Of a DNA stretch of 64,000 nt, positions 9,979 through 18,636 are shown in pieces. Below the pieces are notes generated by a model. That model was not told the origin of the DNA. It saw only the letters and a program-made list of their open reading frames with translations, and ran no database searches. Numbering within the stretch: position 1 is the stretch's first letter; each line of letters starts with the position of its first letter. The position numbers and the translations under genes are program-made. The stretch comes from Candidatus Rifleibacteriota bacterium (lineage in GTDB: Bacteria; Muiribacteriota; Ozemobacteria; Ozemobacterales; Ozemobacteraceae), in assembly GCA_015233155.1 (NCBI GenBank), contig JADFYG010000017.1, positions 26,309-90,308 of the forward strand, in the 5' to 3' direction.

Positions 9979-10010
9979 AAAAACCCCGGCCTAAGGACCG
10001 GGCCGGGGTT
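9979..10010 (-). terminator. Intrinsic terminator of the HU gene
   Basis: AACCCCGGCC (9982-9991) pairs perfectly with GGCCGGGGTT (10001-10010). On the minus strand the stem is followed by TTTT. It lies directly after the HU stop codon. Confidence 0.85.
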
Positions 10011-10028
10011 CAGAGGCGTGTGAAGGAC

Positions 10029-10310
10029 TTACTTGCCCTTGGCGACGATTTCTTTGAGTTCCTTGCCGGGCTTGAACTTGACGACCTTCTTGGCTGCGAT
10101 ATTGATGGCTTTCTTGGTCTGGGGATTGACACCCTTGCGAGCGGCGCGCTTGGCAACTTCAAAGGAACCGAAGCCGATGAGCTGGATCTTGGTGCCCTTC
10201 TTGAGGGTGTCCTTGAAGGTGTCAAGCATAACTTCCAGAGCCTTCTGAGCTGCAGCCTGATTCAACTTCGCCTTGTTCGCAACTGCCTTCACGAGATCTG
10301 CCTTGTTCAT
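10029..10310 (-). CDS. hup: HU-family DNA-binding protein
   Basis: The 93-residue nucleoid protein has the complete HU fold: MNKADLVKAVA at the start, GFGSFEV in the middle, and the NPQTKK...KFKPGKELK arm and tail. It bends and compacts DNA and assists replication and recombination. GGAG precedes the ATG by about six bases, and a strong terminator follows. It is a single-gene unit; the upstream region to 10800 is AT-rich and probably carries its promoter. Confidence 0.97.
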   Translation of the reverse strand: MNKADLVKAVANKAKLNQAAAQKALEVMLDTFKDTLKKGTKIQLIGFGSFEVAKRAARKGVNPQTKKAINIAAKKVVKFKPGKELKEIVAKGK

Positions 10311-10315
10311 GTATA

Positions 10316-10827
10316 ACTCCTTTATATATTTTGGTTTGAGGACTATGATGGATTATAATGAGCATCTCCGGCAGATGTCAACCCCCTATAATCTTTTTTT
10401 TTCGCTAGGCATGACATTCTCCCATTGCACCTTTCTCGATTGCCCTATGAGAAGCTTCTGAGTGAGAAGTGGGATAGGTCTCATCATCGTCCTACCTTGA
10501 TCTTAAATTCCGTACTCTGGGGACTAACCATTACAAAGAATTATCCGACGTCTCACTCCATCTCCACCGCACTCGATCGTATGCACTTCCTTTTTCACCA
10601 TCGAAAGCATCTCGTAATTGATGTTCCAGGTTTTTTTTCGCGTACATCCCGCAAAAAAGCTTAGTGTACCTTAGATTATCAGACTTTTTCAGCCGCCAAA
10701 TTTTTTAATTATCATCTGGAGAACAGATTGGATATTTCGTCGTTATGGATTGCTACAGTTATTCACATGGGGTAGAATATGAGAATGCTGGCAAGCTTAT
10801 TTGCCGCGCCCTCAGGAGGGATTTGAG
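10316..10827. other. Intergenic, no gene recognised
   Basis: The stretch holds short frames without family resemblance or ribosome binding site. The only clear signal is the AGGAGGG at 10814-10820 that serves the next gene. Confidence 0.5.
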
Positions 10828-11166
10828 ATGCATCGTAGCCACAGAACAGGTTCAGCGCTGATTATTTTGCTGCTTGGAATTCTCATTATGGGTTTGCTCT
10901 ATGCTCAGCAGGGCAAGATGCTGGTCCCAGGAAAAGCCGTTGGGGAACCCAACCCCATGGAGCGTGCATGGGATGCTGTCTGCAAAGCCAACAAGGCAAT
11001 GATTCAAGCCGCGCTGCCTATGTACAATATGAATCACGAGCCCATGAAAGTGCTTGATATGAAAAAGCTTGCCGAAGTCATGAACATTCCGAAGACTGAT
11101 CCAAGCTGCCCATGCAAATACAAGTTCGACGCCACGGGAAAGGTAGTGTGTGAAACTCATCACTGA
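10828..11166 (+). CDS. Small secreted protein with pseudopilin-like cysteine motif
   Basis: This is a 112-residue protein with an N-terminal hydrophobic segment (about residues 9-27), then a CKANKAMIQAALPMYNMNH segment, PMKVLDMKKL, and a CPCKYKF...C ending. The same module (ANMRVLSGALKMYEMNH, PMKVLDM, C-PGRGDY) is found in the protein encoded at 61949-63010. The C..N...L..A...Y...N pattern is like the processed helix and hairpin end of type II secretion/type IV pseudopilins, although a canonical prepilin cleavage site is absent. The start is fixed by AGGAGGG seven bases upstream. Function unknown; a periplasmic or envelope location is inferred. Confidence 0.7.
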   Translation: MHRSHRTGSALIILLLGILIMGLLYAQQGKMLVPGKAVGEPNPMERAWDAVCKANKAMIQAALPMYNMNHEPMKVLDMKKLAEVMNIPKTDPSCPCKYKFDATGKVVCETHH

Positions 11167-11264
11167 TAATTTTGGTCGTTAATATGAATCGTCTGCACAA
11201 CGATTTCTGGCAATAATACGCATCAGTCATCATTTGACCAAATTCATCAATCTGATGAATTCGT

Positions 11265-12425
11265 TTATGAGCAGCTTGCCAAAGCGGTCGGCAGACTGGG
11301 TAGTTCGACTGATGGGAAAGTCTCGATATGTGGGGCAAGGAGATACCTTCTGGTTCCGGGATAAATGACCCAGAGTTTTGCCAGATTGAGGTCCCGACTG
11401 GCGATAGTCATCGATGGAGTAAGGGCAGGCGCGTCAGAATACTTGAACTCGAAACCGATATTCTTTCCCCGATGAGTGATTAGCAAGTCGAGTTCCGCGC
11501 CGGCTTGGGTCCCCCAGAAGAAGGCTTCCCTTTTCCCGCAAAGGAAAAGAACCTGCTCTATCATGAAGCCTTCCCATGAAGCACCAATGCGTGGGTGGCT
11601 CAGCAAAGCCCGCCGGTCTGGAAGATCCAGAAGAGCATGGAACAATCCGGAATCGCGGAAAAATATTTTCGGGGACTTGACCTGTCGCTTGCCGATATTC
11701 GCAAACCATGGCTGGAGCTGGCGAACCATGAACGACCCGGTGAGCAGATCGAGATAATGCCTTACCGTCTTGTCGGTCAATCCCATTGCGCGTCCCAGCT
11801 CGGAACCGTTCCAGATCTGCCCGTGATAATGGGCCAGCATCATCCAGAACCGGCGGAGCGTCGCGGCAGGGATTTTGATACCAAGGGACGTCGGAAGGTC
11901 CCGTTCGAGGAATGTACGGATAAAATCGTTTCGCCATCCAAAACTTTCAGAGTCCGATTTCGCCAGGAACGAGCGCGGAAATCCGCCTCTCAGCCAATGG
12001 CGAGAAAGCTGGTCGGTTCCGATTTCGTCGATGGAGAAACCACCCATATCTATGAACTCAGCCCTTCCGGCGAGAGACTCTGAGGAATTGCGTATGACCT
12101 CGGGAGATGCACTCCCCAGCAAAAGGAAACGTGCAGGCAGCGGACGACGGTCGGCAAGAACTCGAAGAACCGAAAGAATATCAGGCTTTCGTTGAATTTC
12201 GTCAAGAACGACAAGCCCCTTCAGTGCTTCGAGAGCCGTCATGGGTTGGTCGAAGAAAGCCAGATCGCCCGGATGTTCCAGATCGAATACATGTGATTTC
12301 ACTTTACTGGAAATCTCCCTGGCCAGAGTGCTTTTTCCGCACTGCCTTGGCCCGAGAAGCACCACAATGGGTGATCGTTTCAAGGCAATCCGGAGATTTT
12401 TTTCGAGCGATGTTCGTGGTATCAT
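11265..12425 (-). CDS. AAA_14/DUF4143 ATP-binding protein
   Basis: The 386-residue protein has an N-terminal P-loop ATPase domain with Walker A GPRQCGKST (residues 25-33) and Walker B LVVLDEIQ, followed by a C-terminal DUF4143 domain with a nuclease-like stretch (AELDLLI...IGFEFKYSDAP) of the PD-(D/E)XK type. Such proteins are widespread, are often found in multiple copies in mobile or accessory regions, and have no settled role. Length is usual and the frame is intact. It stands alone between a convergent small-protein gene and debris. Confidence 0.88.
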   Translation of the reverse strand: MIPRTSLEKNLRIALKRSPIVVLLGPRQCGKSTLAREISSKVKSHVFDLEHPGDLAFFDQPMTALEALKGLVVLDEIQRKPDILSVLRVLADRRPLPARFLLLGSASPEVIRNSSESLAGRAEFIDMGGFSIDEIGTDQLSRHWLRGGFPRSFLAKSDSESFGWRNDFIRTFLERDLPTSLGIKIPAATLRRFWMMLAHYHGQIWNGSELGRAMGLTDKTVRHYLDLLTGSFMVRQLQPWFANIGKRQVKSPKIFFRDSGLFHALLDLPDRRALLSHPRIGASWEGFMIEQVLFLCGKREAFFWGTQAGAELDLLITHRGKNIGFEFKYSDAPALTPSMTIASRDLNLAKLWVIYPGTRRYLLAPHIETFPSVELPSLPTALASCS

Positions 12426-12445
12426 GAATCTATGATATACCTAGT

Positions 12446-12470
12446 ATTTTCGGAATACAACTCCGAAAAT
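12446..12470. promoter_or_regulatory. Inverted repeat upstream of the DUF4143 gene
   Basis: ATTTTCGGA (12446-12454) and TCCGAAAAT (12462-12470) form a perfect nine-base inverted repeat with a seven-base loop, about 20 bases before the start codon at 12425. It could be an operator or a 5' UTR hairpin. Confidence 0.35.
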
Positions 12471-12495
12471 GCAATGTCTGTAATTCCCGACATAG

Positions 12496-12645
12496 AGTCC
12501 TGAGACAGAGATCCGGTTAAATGACGAGAGATTGGGGGCCGTGCTCGCCGCCTTGAAAACGGTTGGCGCTGAAGCAGTCCGGGACCTCGGATGCGGAGAA
12601 GGAAAGCTTCTCAAACTTCTCCGCAGCGAAAAGGCTTTTAAAAAA
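12496..12645 (+). pseudogene. Fragment of Hen1-type RNA 3'-end methyltransferase
   Basis: Read on the plus strand without a start codon, this stretch gives LNDERLGAVLAALKTVGAEA followed by DLGCGEGKLLKLLRSEKAF. That is the SAM-binding motif I region of the Hen1 family, which 2'-O-methylates RNA 3' ends in the Pnkp/Hen1 RNA-repair system. Only about 50 codons remain. The homology stops near 12645, exactly where the opposite strand begins to read as a MoxR ATPase. The two remnants therefore meet at a rearrangement junction. Confidence 0.7.
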
Positions 12646-12837
12646 GAGGATGTCTTCTGGAGCAAGCTGGCTGCCCAGGAGTGAAACGCAGGGCAGACCC
12701 AGTGTTGCCGCGAACTGTTCAACAATGGATGATTTGCCGCTGCCGGGCGGTCCCCAGATAAACACGGGACGAATGACCGCAACATTGAGCAGAAAATCTG
12801 TTAATCGTGATTGAGTAACTGTGACTGGCGTATTCAT
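12646..12837 (-). pseudogene. Truncated MoxR-type AAA ATPase
   Basis: About 64 residues survive: a start, IRPVFIWGPPGSGKSSIVEQF (Walker A) and SQLAPEDIL, typical of the N-terminus of MoxR ATPases. The frame then runs on antisense to the Hen1 fragment and loses all resemblance; the Walker B and sensor regions are missing. Its ATG overlaps the stop of another truncated frame upstream (12834-13001), so this is the remains of an operon. Confidence 0.7.
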
Positions 12838-13001
12838 GCTGAGAGTATATCACCGAATTCGTCCTTGTTTTTCCAGAGCGATAAGAGTCGCAAATAAACC
12901 CAGCCAGCGCTCCAAAGTTCCTTGATGTCGATAATTCCCTGATCTTTTTCAACTAAATCAAATGTTTTTGCAGGATCAGCATCCAGGAATTTCCCAATCA
13001 G
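12834..13001 (-). pseudogene. C-terminal remnant of an unidentified gene
   Basis: A 55-codon open stretch without a start reads LDADPAKTFDLVEKDQGIID, then IKELWSAGWVYL, and ends ILSA. Its TGA overlaps the ATG of the MoxR fragment, the spacing of adjacent operon genes. I do not recognise the family. It appears to be the tail of the gene that preceded moxR before the deletion. Confidence 0.4.
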
Positions 13002-13039
13002 TCAGATTGCCAGACTCCCTGTAAGCAGATGAGTTTAAA

Positions 13040-13441
13040 TTAAACATCTACCCAATCTTCAAGTAATAATCCGGAGATTTGTTTGAACTCTTTGACGTTA
13101 TGGGTAATAAGTATCCCTTTTTGTGCCATAACAGTAGCGGCAATAATAAGATCGTTGGGGCCAATTACCTTCCCCTTTTTTTCCAATGATGCCCTTATTT
13201 TCGCGTATAACACCGCAGCATTATCATTAAATCCAACAATTTCAAATGGTTCAATAAATCTGTTGAATATTAATATATTCTCTTCTTTTCGTTGGCTTTT
13301 TTCAACACCTAATAATAGCTCAGCCTTTACCATAGCCGGAATCTTAATTTCTTCCGGTTTTCTTTTATTGAACTCTTCAAGAATCGATCGATAAGTGCCT
13401 TTTAAGAAGTATATACAGGTATTGGTATCCAAAAAAAACAT
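13040..13441 (-). CDS. vapC: PIN-domain ribonuclease toxin, VapC family
   Basis: The 133-residue protein has the PIN acidic residues in place: D5 in FLDTNTCIYFLKG, E41 in KAELLLG and D97 in GPNDLIIAA. The typical THN...F..I.GL..EDW ending is also present. VapC toxins cleave tRNA or rRNA and are neutralised by the antitoxin encoded just upstream. Its ATG overlaps the antitoxin stop (TAATG), so the two are translationally coupled. The operon faces left. Confidence 0.92.
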   Translation of the reverse strand: MFFLDTNTCIYFLKGTYRSILEEFNKRKPEEIKIPAMVKAELLLGVEKSQRKEENILIFNRFIEPFEIVGFNDNAAVLYAKIRASLEKKGKVIGPNDLIIAATVMAQKGILITHNVKEFKQISGLLLEDWVDV

Positions 13442-13671
13442 TACACACTCATCCTTTTCGTATCAGAACCAAAGGCCAGCTCTTCCGGTCTTGCGAAAGA
13501 TGTATCCCTGATTGCTCCAAAAAGCTCAAAATAATCATCGGGATAATCATCCTTTAAGAGTCGTTTGAGATTATTACCAACCCATTTGGATATTGATGTG
13601 TGGCTTTTTTGTGCCAATTGCCCAATTTTCACCAGTGTTTCTTTATCAATATAAAGAGAGACTTGTGGCAT
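13441..13671 (-). CDS. Ribbon-helix-helix antitoxin (VapB-like)
   Basis: The 76-residue protein begins MPQVSLYIDKETLVKI, a CopG/Arc-type DNA-binding strand and helix, and has an acidic-aromatic tail expected to wrap the toxin. GGGAGG lies about six bases before the ATG at 13671, so I rejected the earlier start at 13701. It should repress its own promoter together with VapC. It belongs to the CopG/RHH class, not the AbrB-type VapB class. Confidence 0.85.
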   Translation of the reverse strand: MPQVSLYIDKETLVKIGQLAQKSHTSISKWVGNNLKRLLKDDYPDDYFELFGAIRDTSFARPEELAFGSDTKRMSV

Positions 13672-13947
13672 ATACACCTCCCTGCTTCTTAAATTGAACA
13701 TATCAAAAATAAGTATATTTGCAAGTATATGTGCCGATTATTAAAATATCGATCGCAATCCGGACAAAAAGAGGATCGCTTATTTCCCGGCTCCGCAGAT
13801 TTCGGAAACAATTCCGAGCTCCTGAAGCAAGGGAAATAGAAACATGCAATTGCATGAATGCCTGGATGGTCTGACTTTTTAATCAAACACAGGCGGTCGG
13901 AATTTTTTCAAATCATTCGTCGCCATTTTATCGCCTCGATGAAAATA

Positions 13948-13977
13948 AGCCTGATGGAGATGTTTCTCCATCAGGCT
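13948..13977. terminator. Strong hairpin, probable bidirectional terminator
   Basis: AGCCTGATGGAGA and TCTCCATCAGGCT form a perfect 13-base stem around a TGTT loop. T-rich sequence follows on the minus strand (TATTTTC) and TTTG on the plus strand. It ends the minus-strand gene at 14103-14741 or insulates it from the antitoxin operon. Confidence 0.65.
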
Positions 13978-14009
13978 TTGAAAGGAGGTTCAGCCATCCG
14001 GTAAAACAC

Positions 14010-14046
14010 AAAAACCCTGATCTGCTGCCAAATTCAGGGGTCTTTT
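14010..14046 (-). terminator. Terminator downstream of the coiled-coil membrane protein gene
   Basis: CCCTGA and TCAGGG form a short stem with AAAAA on the left and TTTTT on the right, so it could terminate in both directions. It lies about 55 bases after the stop codon at 14103. Confidence 0.55.
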
Positions 14047-14102
14047 TCAGAGCGGAAAACTAGTGCATGACCCTTTTCAGGAACGATAGAACCAGAATCC
14101 GA

Positions 14103-14741
14103 TTAAGGCTTTTCCAGGCGATTCATAACCGAAATAATCTGCCGAAAACTTTCCGAGACAGAGGAACCAGCTTCCGGCATTTGGGTTTCGTCGGATGATT
14201 CCAGGCGGACCCGCAGGTTCTGAAGAGAGGCAATGACGTCTTTCTTCAACTCCTCAAATTTATTTTTCTGCTGTGAGCTATCCTGAAGACGGGCCAAGGT
14301 ATGCTCCAGATCCTTAGTTCGTTGAACAAAACTTCCTTCATTTTCTGGAGATGCGTTCTTTTTGGCTTCCAGTGTTTCAGCCATCTCCTTTTGAACCGTC
14401 TCCAGTGGGATTTTTTCCAAAAGCTGGATAGCCCGTTTGGCCCGGTCTCTTTCCAGGAACAGATTTCTTCGGGCCGACTCGAGTTCCCGCGCAAAAACCG
14501 TCAGTTTTTTGGCCTCAAGCATGTCGAGAATCTCTATAAATGAGTCTTGCACATCTTCCAGATCAGACCAGTCAGGAATAATCATGCCTATAAAAATAAA
14601 AAGAGTAAAAATAATTCCGGTCCACTTGACGAAGGCCCAGAGGGTAAACGCCTGGTAAACTGAATAACCGGCATAAAAAAAGACGGCCAGAAGAAAACCG
14701 AAAAGCCATTTTTCAATCATCCGATAAGTCTGGAAATTCAT
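14103..14741 (-). CDS. Two-span membrane protein with coiled coil, unknown
   Basis: I do not recognise the family. The 212-residue product has two hydrophobic segments near the N-terminus (about residues 13-31 and 37-54). A long charged helical region follows, rich in Glu, Lys and Leu (about residues 60-170), that looks like a coiled coil, and then a Ser-rich tail. A purine-rich AGAAGGGGAAG precedes the ATG. It is a single gene flanked by terminators. An inner-membrane protein with a cytoplasmic coiled coil is the most that can be said. Confidence 0.7.
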   Translation of the reverse strand: MNFQTYRMIEKWLFGFLLAVFFYAGYSVYQAFTLWAFVKWTGIIFTLFIFIGMIIPDWSDLEDVQDSFIEILDMLEAKKLTVFARELESARRNLFLERDRAKRAIQLLEKIPLETVQKEMAETLEAKKNASPENEGSFVQRTKDLEHTLARLQDSSQQKNKFEELKKDVIASLQNLRVRLESSDETQMPEAGSSVSESFRQIISVMNRLEKP

Positions 14742-15216
14742 GGACGTCTTCCCCTTCTATGCCAACTCCTCAAGGTCTGCTGGTCTATCAAGGCGTGAAA
14801 GAATGACGGTTTTATCCGGAGATCCCCCACGACCGAATCCTGTTTTCTTGAGACATTCATTGAAATCTCCCTCGGAAAAATTCTAACATTTTTTCCACCA
14901 ATAATCATTCGAAGAATGATTGGATAACAGCAATAACCCGGACGTTTCAGAATCTAACCCTGACTTCCATGTTAAAGTAAGACACATTCATCGACTTGGT
15001 TCCGGAAATCTGATAATCTTCCAGGGAACAGACTAATTATATTAGTCGCACGGTATTTTCGCAGGGCGACCCGCCGGGTAGCCCCCACAGTATTACCGCC
15101 GAGAACATCATTTCGAAGGAGTCTTTTATAAACGATATATAGATGGCTTCCCGTGATTTAAGAAGATGTTTGAGTGCCCACTTATGCGGTTTTTCAAAAT
15201 AAGGTGATGGGGTAAT
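14742..15216. other. Intergenic, no gene recognised
   Basis: No frame with family resemblance or ribosome binding site was seen. A CG-rich patch around 15060-15090 has no clear secondary structure. The region probably contains the promoter of the pilus-like operon. Confidence 0.4.
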
Positions 15217-15293
15217 TTAACTGATGCAGCTCTTATTGTTTTTTTATCTGTATTCATCCGTGTCAATCTGTGGTTAAATTTGGTCGTCAGTTA
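15217..15293. repeat. 77-bp dispersed repeat, copy B
   Basis: It matches copy A at 3495-3573 along its whole length: TTAACTGATG start, CATCCGTGTC and CTGTGGTTAAATTTGG core, and an end CGTCAGTTA that differs by one base. It stands about 110 bases before the pilus-like operon. Confidence 0.75.
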
Positions 15294-15405
15294 AGAGGAT
15301 GCCACTGCCCAAAATTATTTGGTTCCATGATTTTTGTAATAACCTGATTTTGCAGCTCACTCCACAAAAAAAATGACGCATATTACATAATGTCGAGTTT
15401 TGGTT

Positions 15406-17604
15406 ATGAATAGATTAAAGACGATGGCCAGAGGAAACAAAGAGCGAAGTGGGATGGCCATGGTTATTGTTTCTGTCATTTTTATTATGGTCGCCATATT
15501 ATTCATGACTCTTTCAATGTCTTCAAACCGTTTACGGCATGTCACAGCCGGAGTTCTCGAAGAAAACCAGGCCCGGGTATTTGCAAATTCAGCGGCTGAA
15601 GTATTTTGGCCTTTCTTCGAAGATTGTCTCAGAAAGCGCGCCGGATGCCCCAAACTTTTTCCAAAATCGGGATGCGATTCCCCGTTGAACCCGTATTCAG
15701 GCCAGGATCTGGATGGATTCACTCTGTCAACCGGAGACTTTGACAACAAAGATGCGTTGAAAGCCAGTCTGGATCAGCTCGCTGAATTCTGCTCCGAAAA
15801 CACCCCCCCCATACAGGAATTCGGAGTCGAAGTTCGCTGGCATTGTCAAAAACCCATTCAGGCAAATGGTATGAACGTGCGCTTAAATGGAACGGTTGAA
15901 ACAATTATTAGTGTATTTTTGCAGACGAATCGAGGAACAACTCCATGGCAATTTGGCCGAAAGGACGTTCATATTTTTTCTTTCTCAAGGGAGTTCAAAC
16001 TGTTTCAAATCATGCCTGCTCCCGCTTCCCGCTTTACTCTTTTCGTAAAAAAATGCCAACAGGAGCAGTTCAACATTCAGGAAAAAAAGTTTCAGGAAGA
16101 CGATGGCAAACAAAAGATTCTCGTTTTGCATAATTCACCCCGGAATTTCTCATCTACCGATACAGAAGCCTGGAAGAAATCCGGTTGGATATATCTGGGT
16201 GAGGATCGTGTTGTTCTCAACGTCGACGGATCACATCCCTGTCGCTCTCAGTCGGAATATTTTTTCTTCACTCCGACAGTGGCATACCAACCTGATTCAG
16301 TACAACTTTTTTCATGCACGTCACTGTTTCCAGGAAGCCCCATCCGCTATGGCTGGATGATGCTCGGATGCAATGAGGAATGGGTCACTTCAGTTCCCAT
16401 GAGATGGCTGATCGATTACCCGTTTGATCTGAAAACATCAGGCAATGTTCCTAAACTTGTAGAGCATGTGAGTGTTCTGCGCTTGTTTGGTGACAAAGAT
16501 CACGTCACACCCACGAAAGTTTTCGGGAAAAGCCATTTCAGAGCAGTGTTTTACGGTGCGCTTGTTTATGATGCCAATGAGGACGGAGCCGCCGATTACC
16601 TTGTCCCCGTCGCAAGTGGCAGCACTACAGTAATCTTACCAAAGACTCTTGGGGCTTTTCCGATAGTCAGGTTGCCATCCGTTTCGGATTACCCGCCGAA
16701 TCATCAGTATCCAACACTCCTCAATGTCGATCTTTACGAACTTTTTGATCTTGGAAACATGGGCGTATCCGGCATTCCAAGCAATCTTGGAGGCCTTGTC
16801 CCGGGCTATGAGGGACAAACAATCTGTTATCGGAATCTCATGTCAATGGTCAGTTTTGAAGATTTCTTCCTCGAAAATTCCTCAGCCAATGCGGTGTATG
16901 ACGGTATTTTCGCCGGAGCCGGAACAGGCATCGATCCGGTAACAAAGGATCGAAAGAAAAATTTCGACAAAACTGATTATCCGAACGATGGCAGCGGCTT
17001 TCTTTTGAATGCCAAATGGCAGTCAAATCTGGAGCTCTTTCGCGGGGACCTTTCGAAAACGGATCTGGTTGGGCCATACAAAAATCCCGCATTTTTTGCG
17101 ACGGTTTTTTCGGGTCAGAATGAATTCCTCTGCGAGGGCCCGATTACCCGGGATGGAAATAATGCGCGAATTGACAAGGCAACGGTTGCACGAATTGAGG
17201 GCGATCTCCAGCTGCCGGATAATTTGATAATCGATGCACCGTGTCTGATCGTGGCGAATGGAAATATTTCCGTCGGGAAGCTTGAATCGGGAAAGCCTGG
17301 CTCCAGCCCGCATGGCCGACTTGTTTTGATTTCACTTTCAGGAAACATTACCATGGCTGGCGGAAACGTCGGAAAAGTCGTTCTGATGGCGCCATCCGGC
17401 ACAGTCACATGGACTGATCGCCTGTACATGAGCGGATGTCTCTGCGCAAATCAACTCAACCCGAATGTTATTTCCCAATCGGGAGGGCAGATCGATTACG
17501 ATACTGACTGCGATGTTTCGGACCCTCAGAGCTTTTTGCGTGGCATTACAGTCATTCTTGGCCCATCCCTGCCTGGTTTCCAGAATCGGGAGCCAAATTC
17601 ATGA
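15406..17604 (+). CDS. PilX-like pilus assembly/minor component, large
   Basis: The 732-residue product starts with a basic segment, GMAMVIVSVIFIMVAILF (a single transmembrane helix) and then MSSNRLRHV...ANSAAE. That is the layout of PilX/GspK-type pilus proteins, whose N-terminal helix packs with the pseudopilins. The rest is a long exported domain with several cysteines and a repetitive Gly/Asn/Val-rich end (about residues 600-690) that may form beta-helix-like strands. The start is uncertain; ATG codons at 15406 and 15424 both lack a clear ribosome binding site. The last codon overlaps the next gene (ATGA), so it heads the pseudopilin operon. It has no canonical prepilin peptidase site. 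Confidence 0.65.
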   Translation: MNRLKTMARGNKERSGMAMVIVSVIFIMVAILFMTLSMSSNRLRHVTAGVLEENQARVFANSAAEVFWPFFEDCLRKRAGCPKLFPKSGCDSPLNPYSGQDLDGFTLSTGDFDNKDALKASLDQLAEFCSENTPPIQEFGVEVRWHCQKPIQANGMNVRLNGTVETIISVFLQTNRGTTPWQFGRKDVHIFSFSREFKLFQIMPAPASRFTLFVKKCQQEQFNIQEKKFQEDDGKQKILVLHNSPRNFSSTDTEAWKKSGWIYLGEDRVVLNVDGSHPCRSQSEYFFFTPTVAYQPDSVQLFSCTSLFPGSPIRYGWMMLGCNEEWVTSVPMRWLIDYPFDLKTSGNVPKLVEHVSVLRLFGDKDHVTPTKVFGKSHFRAVFYGALVYDANEDGAADYLVPVASGSTTVILPKTLGAFPIVRLPSVSDYPPNHQYPTLLNVDLYELFDLGNMGVSGIPSNLGGLVPGYEGQTICYRNLMSMVSFEDFFLENSSANAVYDGIFAGAGTGIDPVTKDRKKNFDKTDYPNDGSGFLLNAKWQSNLELFRGDLSKTDLVGPYKNPAFFATVFSGQNEFLCEGPITRDGNNARIDKATVARIEGDLQLPDNLIIDAPCLIVANGNISVGKLESGKPGSSPHGRLVLISLSGNITMAGGNVGKVVLMAPSGTVTWTDRLYMSGCLCANQLNPNVISQSGGQIDYDTDCDVSDPQSFLRGITVILGPSLPGFQNREPNS

Positions 17605-18056
17605 CTCCTGCATTACTCAGGAAGGGCTTTTCATTAATCGAAATTCTCATCGCTTTAGCAATCATGGCACTGATGCTGATTCCATTGTGGAATCAGTTTG
17701 CACAGTCAACTTCCATTATCCGAATCGGACAGCACGATCTGGAGGTCCTGAATATTGGTCTGAGTTTCACTTCACAGGCCAGTCTTTTTGATTTTGAGCG
17801 CATGACTTATTTGCCCAAATCTCCGATAACCCAGATCGGAAGCGGAGACATCCAGTTAGAGGGATATCGCATTCATCTTCCTTCATGGAACTCACAACTT
17901 ATGAAGCTTGAATCTGAAGTCAGAGAGCTTGGCTCTTCACTTGCTCCACGTGATTTAAAAATTGTTCAACTGACCGTAAGATGGAAGGAAAGTCTCGGGC
18001 CTGAACGAGTTGGCGTTTTTCCGGTTCTGCTCACTAAAAAGAGGTTCAGAGAATGA
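17601..18056 (+). CDS. Pseudopilin with class III signal
   Basis: The 151-residue protein starts MTPALLRKG, then FSLIEILIALAIMALML. G9/F10 is the prepilin peptidase site and E14 is the conserved +5 glutamate needed for assembly. It is expected to be cleaved and N-methylated by PilD and built into a type IV pilus or type II secretion-like pseudopilus. It overlaps both neighbours by four bases, so the three genes are co-translated. It resembles GspI/PilV-like minor pilins in position and size, but that is not provable here. Confidence 0.85.
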   Translation: MTPALLRKGFSLIEILIALAIMALMLIPLWNQFAQSTSIIRIGQHDLEVLNIGLSFTSQASLFDFERMTYLPKSPITQIGSGDIQLEGYRIHLPSWNSQLMKLESEVRELGSSLAPRDLKIVQLTVRWKESLGPERVGVFPVLLTKKRFRE

Positions 18057-18622
18057 AAAGAGGATTTACCTTAATTGAAACGCTGGTTGCGGCAGTTTGC
18101 GTTGTCCTGGTATTTCAAGGGGTATTCGCATTCTTAAAAACCAGTCAGCGGGGCACCAGACATGGAATTGAAGTTTCTGAGCAGATAAAGGATACGACAT
18201 TGCTGGTCCGGGCTTTGGAGGGAGACATGGCCGGCTTGCTGCCCTGGACCGCCACTTCCACCGAGGGACAAATTGGCCGCGCTCCGGAAATTACCACGAA
18301 TGGCAAGGAATCAGAGTGTCTGTTTTCACTTCTTTATCGGGGGAAGTCTTGTTCTATCCGTTATCGGTATGATTCGTCGAGAATGGAAGTCACACGGTCA
18401 CTCGAAACCAATGGCAATGCCGATCAGACAATTCGTTTTGGAACAGGTGTATTCGAAGAATTTTCTCTGAAACCAATTGGTCAGGCAAAAGATTTGTTTC
18501 TTCTTAGAATGAAATTGAAGGGCATGTTAGCCAACAACACATTCGAAAGAGTCCTGGTGGGAGGATTTGCACCAAATGCAACTGAATCCCGCCATTGGGT
18601 TTTTTCCTGCGATAAGAAATAA
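18053..18622 (+). CDS. Pseudopilin (GspJ/PilW-like) with class III signal
   Basis: The 189-residue protein starts MKRG, then FTLIETLVAAVCVVLVF. G4/F5 is the cleavage site and E9 the conserved glutamate. Its size and the body (an ...LVRALEGDMAGLLPW stretch after the helix) fit GspJ-like minor pseudopilins. It begins inside the end of the previous gene (ATGA overlap). No secretion ATPase or secretin gene is in the window, so the machine itself must be encoded elsewhere. Confidence 0.85.
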   Translation: MKRGFTLIETLVAAVCVVLVFQGVFAFLKTSQRGTRHGIEVSEQIKDTTLLVRALEGDMAGLLPWTATSTEGQIGRAPEITTNGKESECLFSLLYRGKSCSIRYRYDSSRMEVTRSLETNGNADQTIRFGTGVFEEFSLKPIGQAKDLFLLRMKLKGMLANNTFERVLVGGFAPNATESRHWVFSCDKK

Positions 18623-18636
18623 AATAGGAGGACTCT

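Noticed and set aside
10425..10664. Small gene upstream of the 10.8 kb protein
   Set aside because: No ribosome binding site, no family resemblance, sequence looks random.
12517..12837. A 106-residue intact AAA ATPase
   Set aside because: Only the first 64 residues resemble a MoxR ATPase; the rest is antisense to a Hen1 fragment, so it is a remnant.
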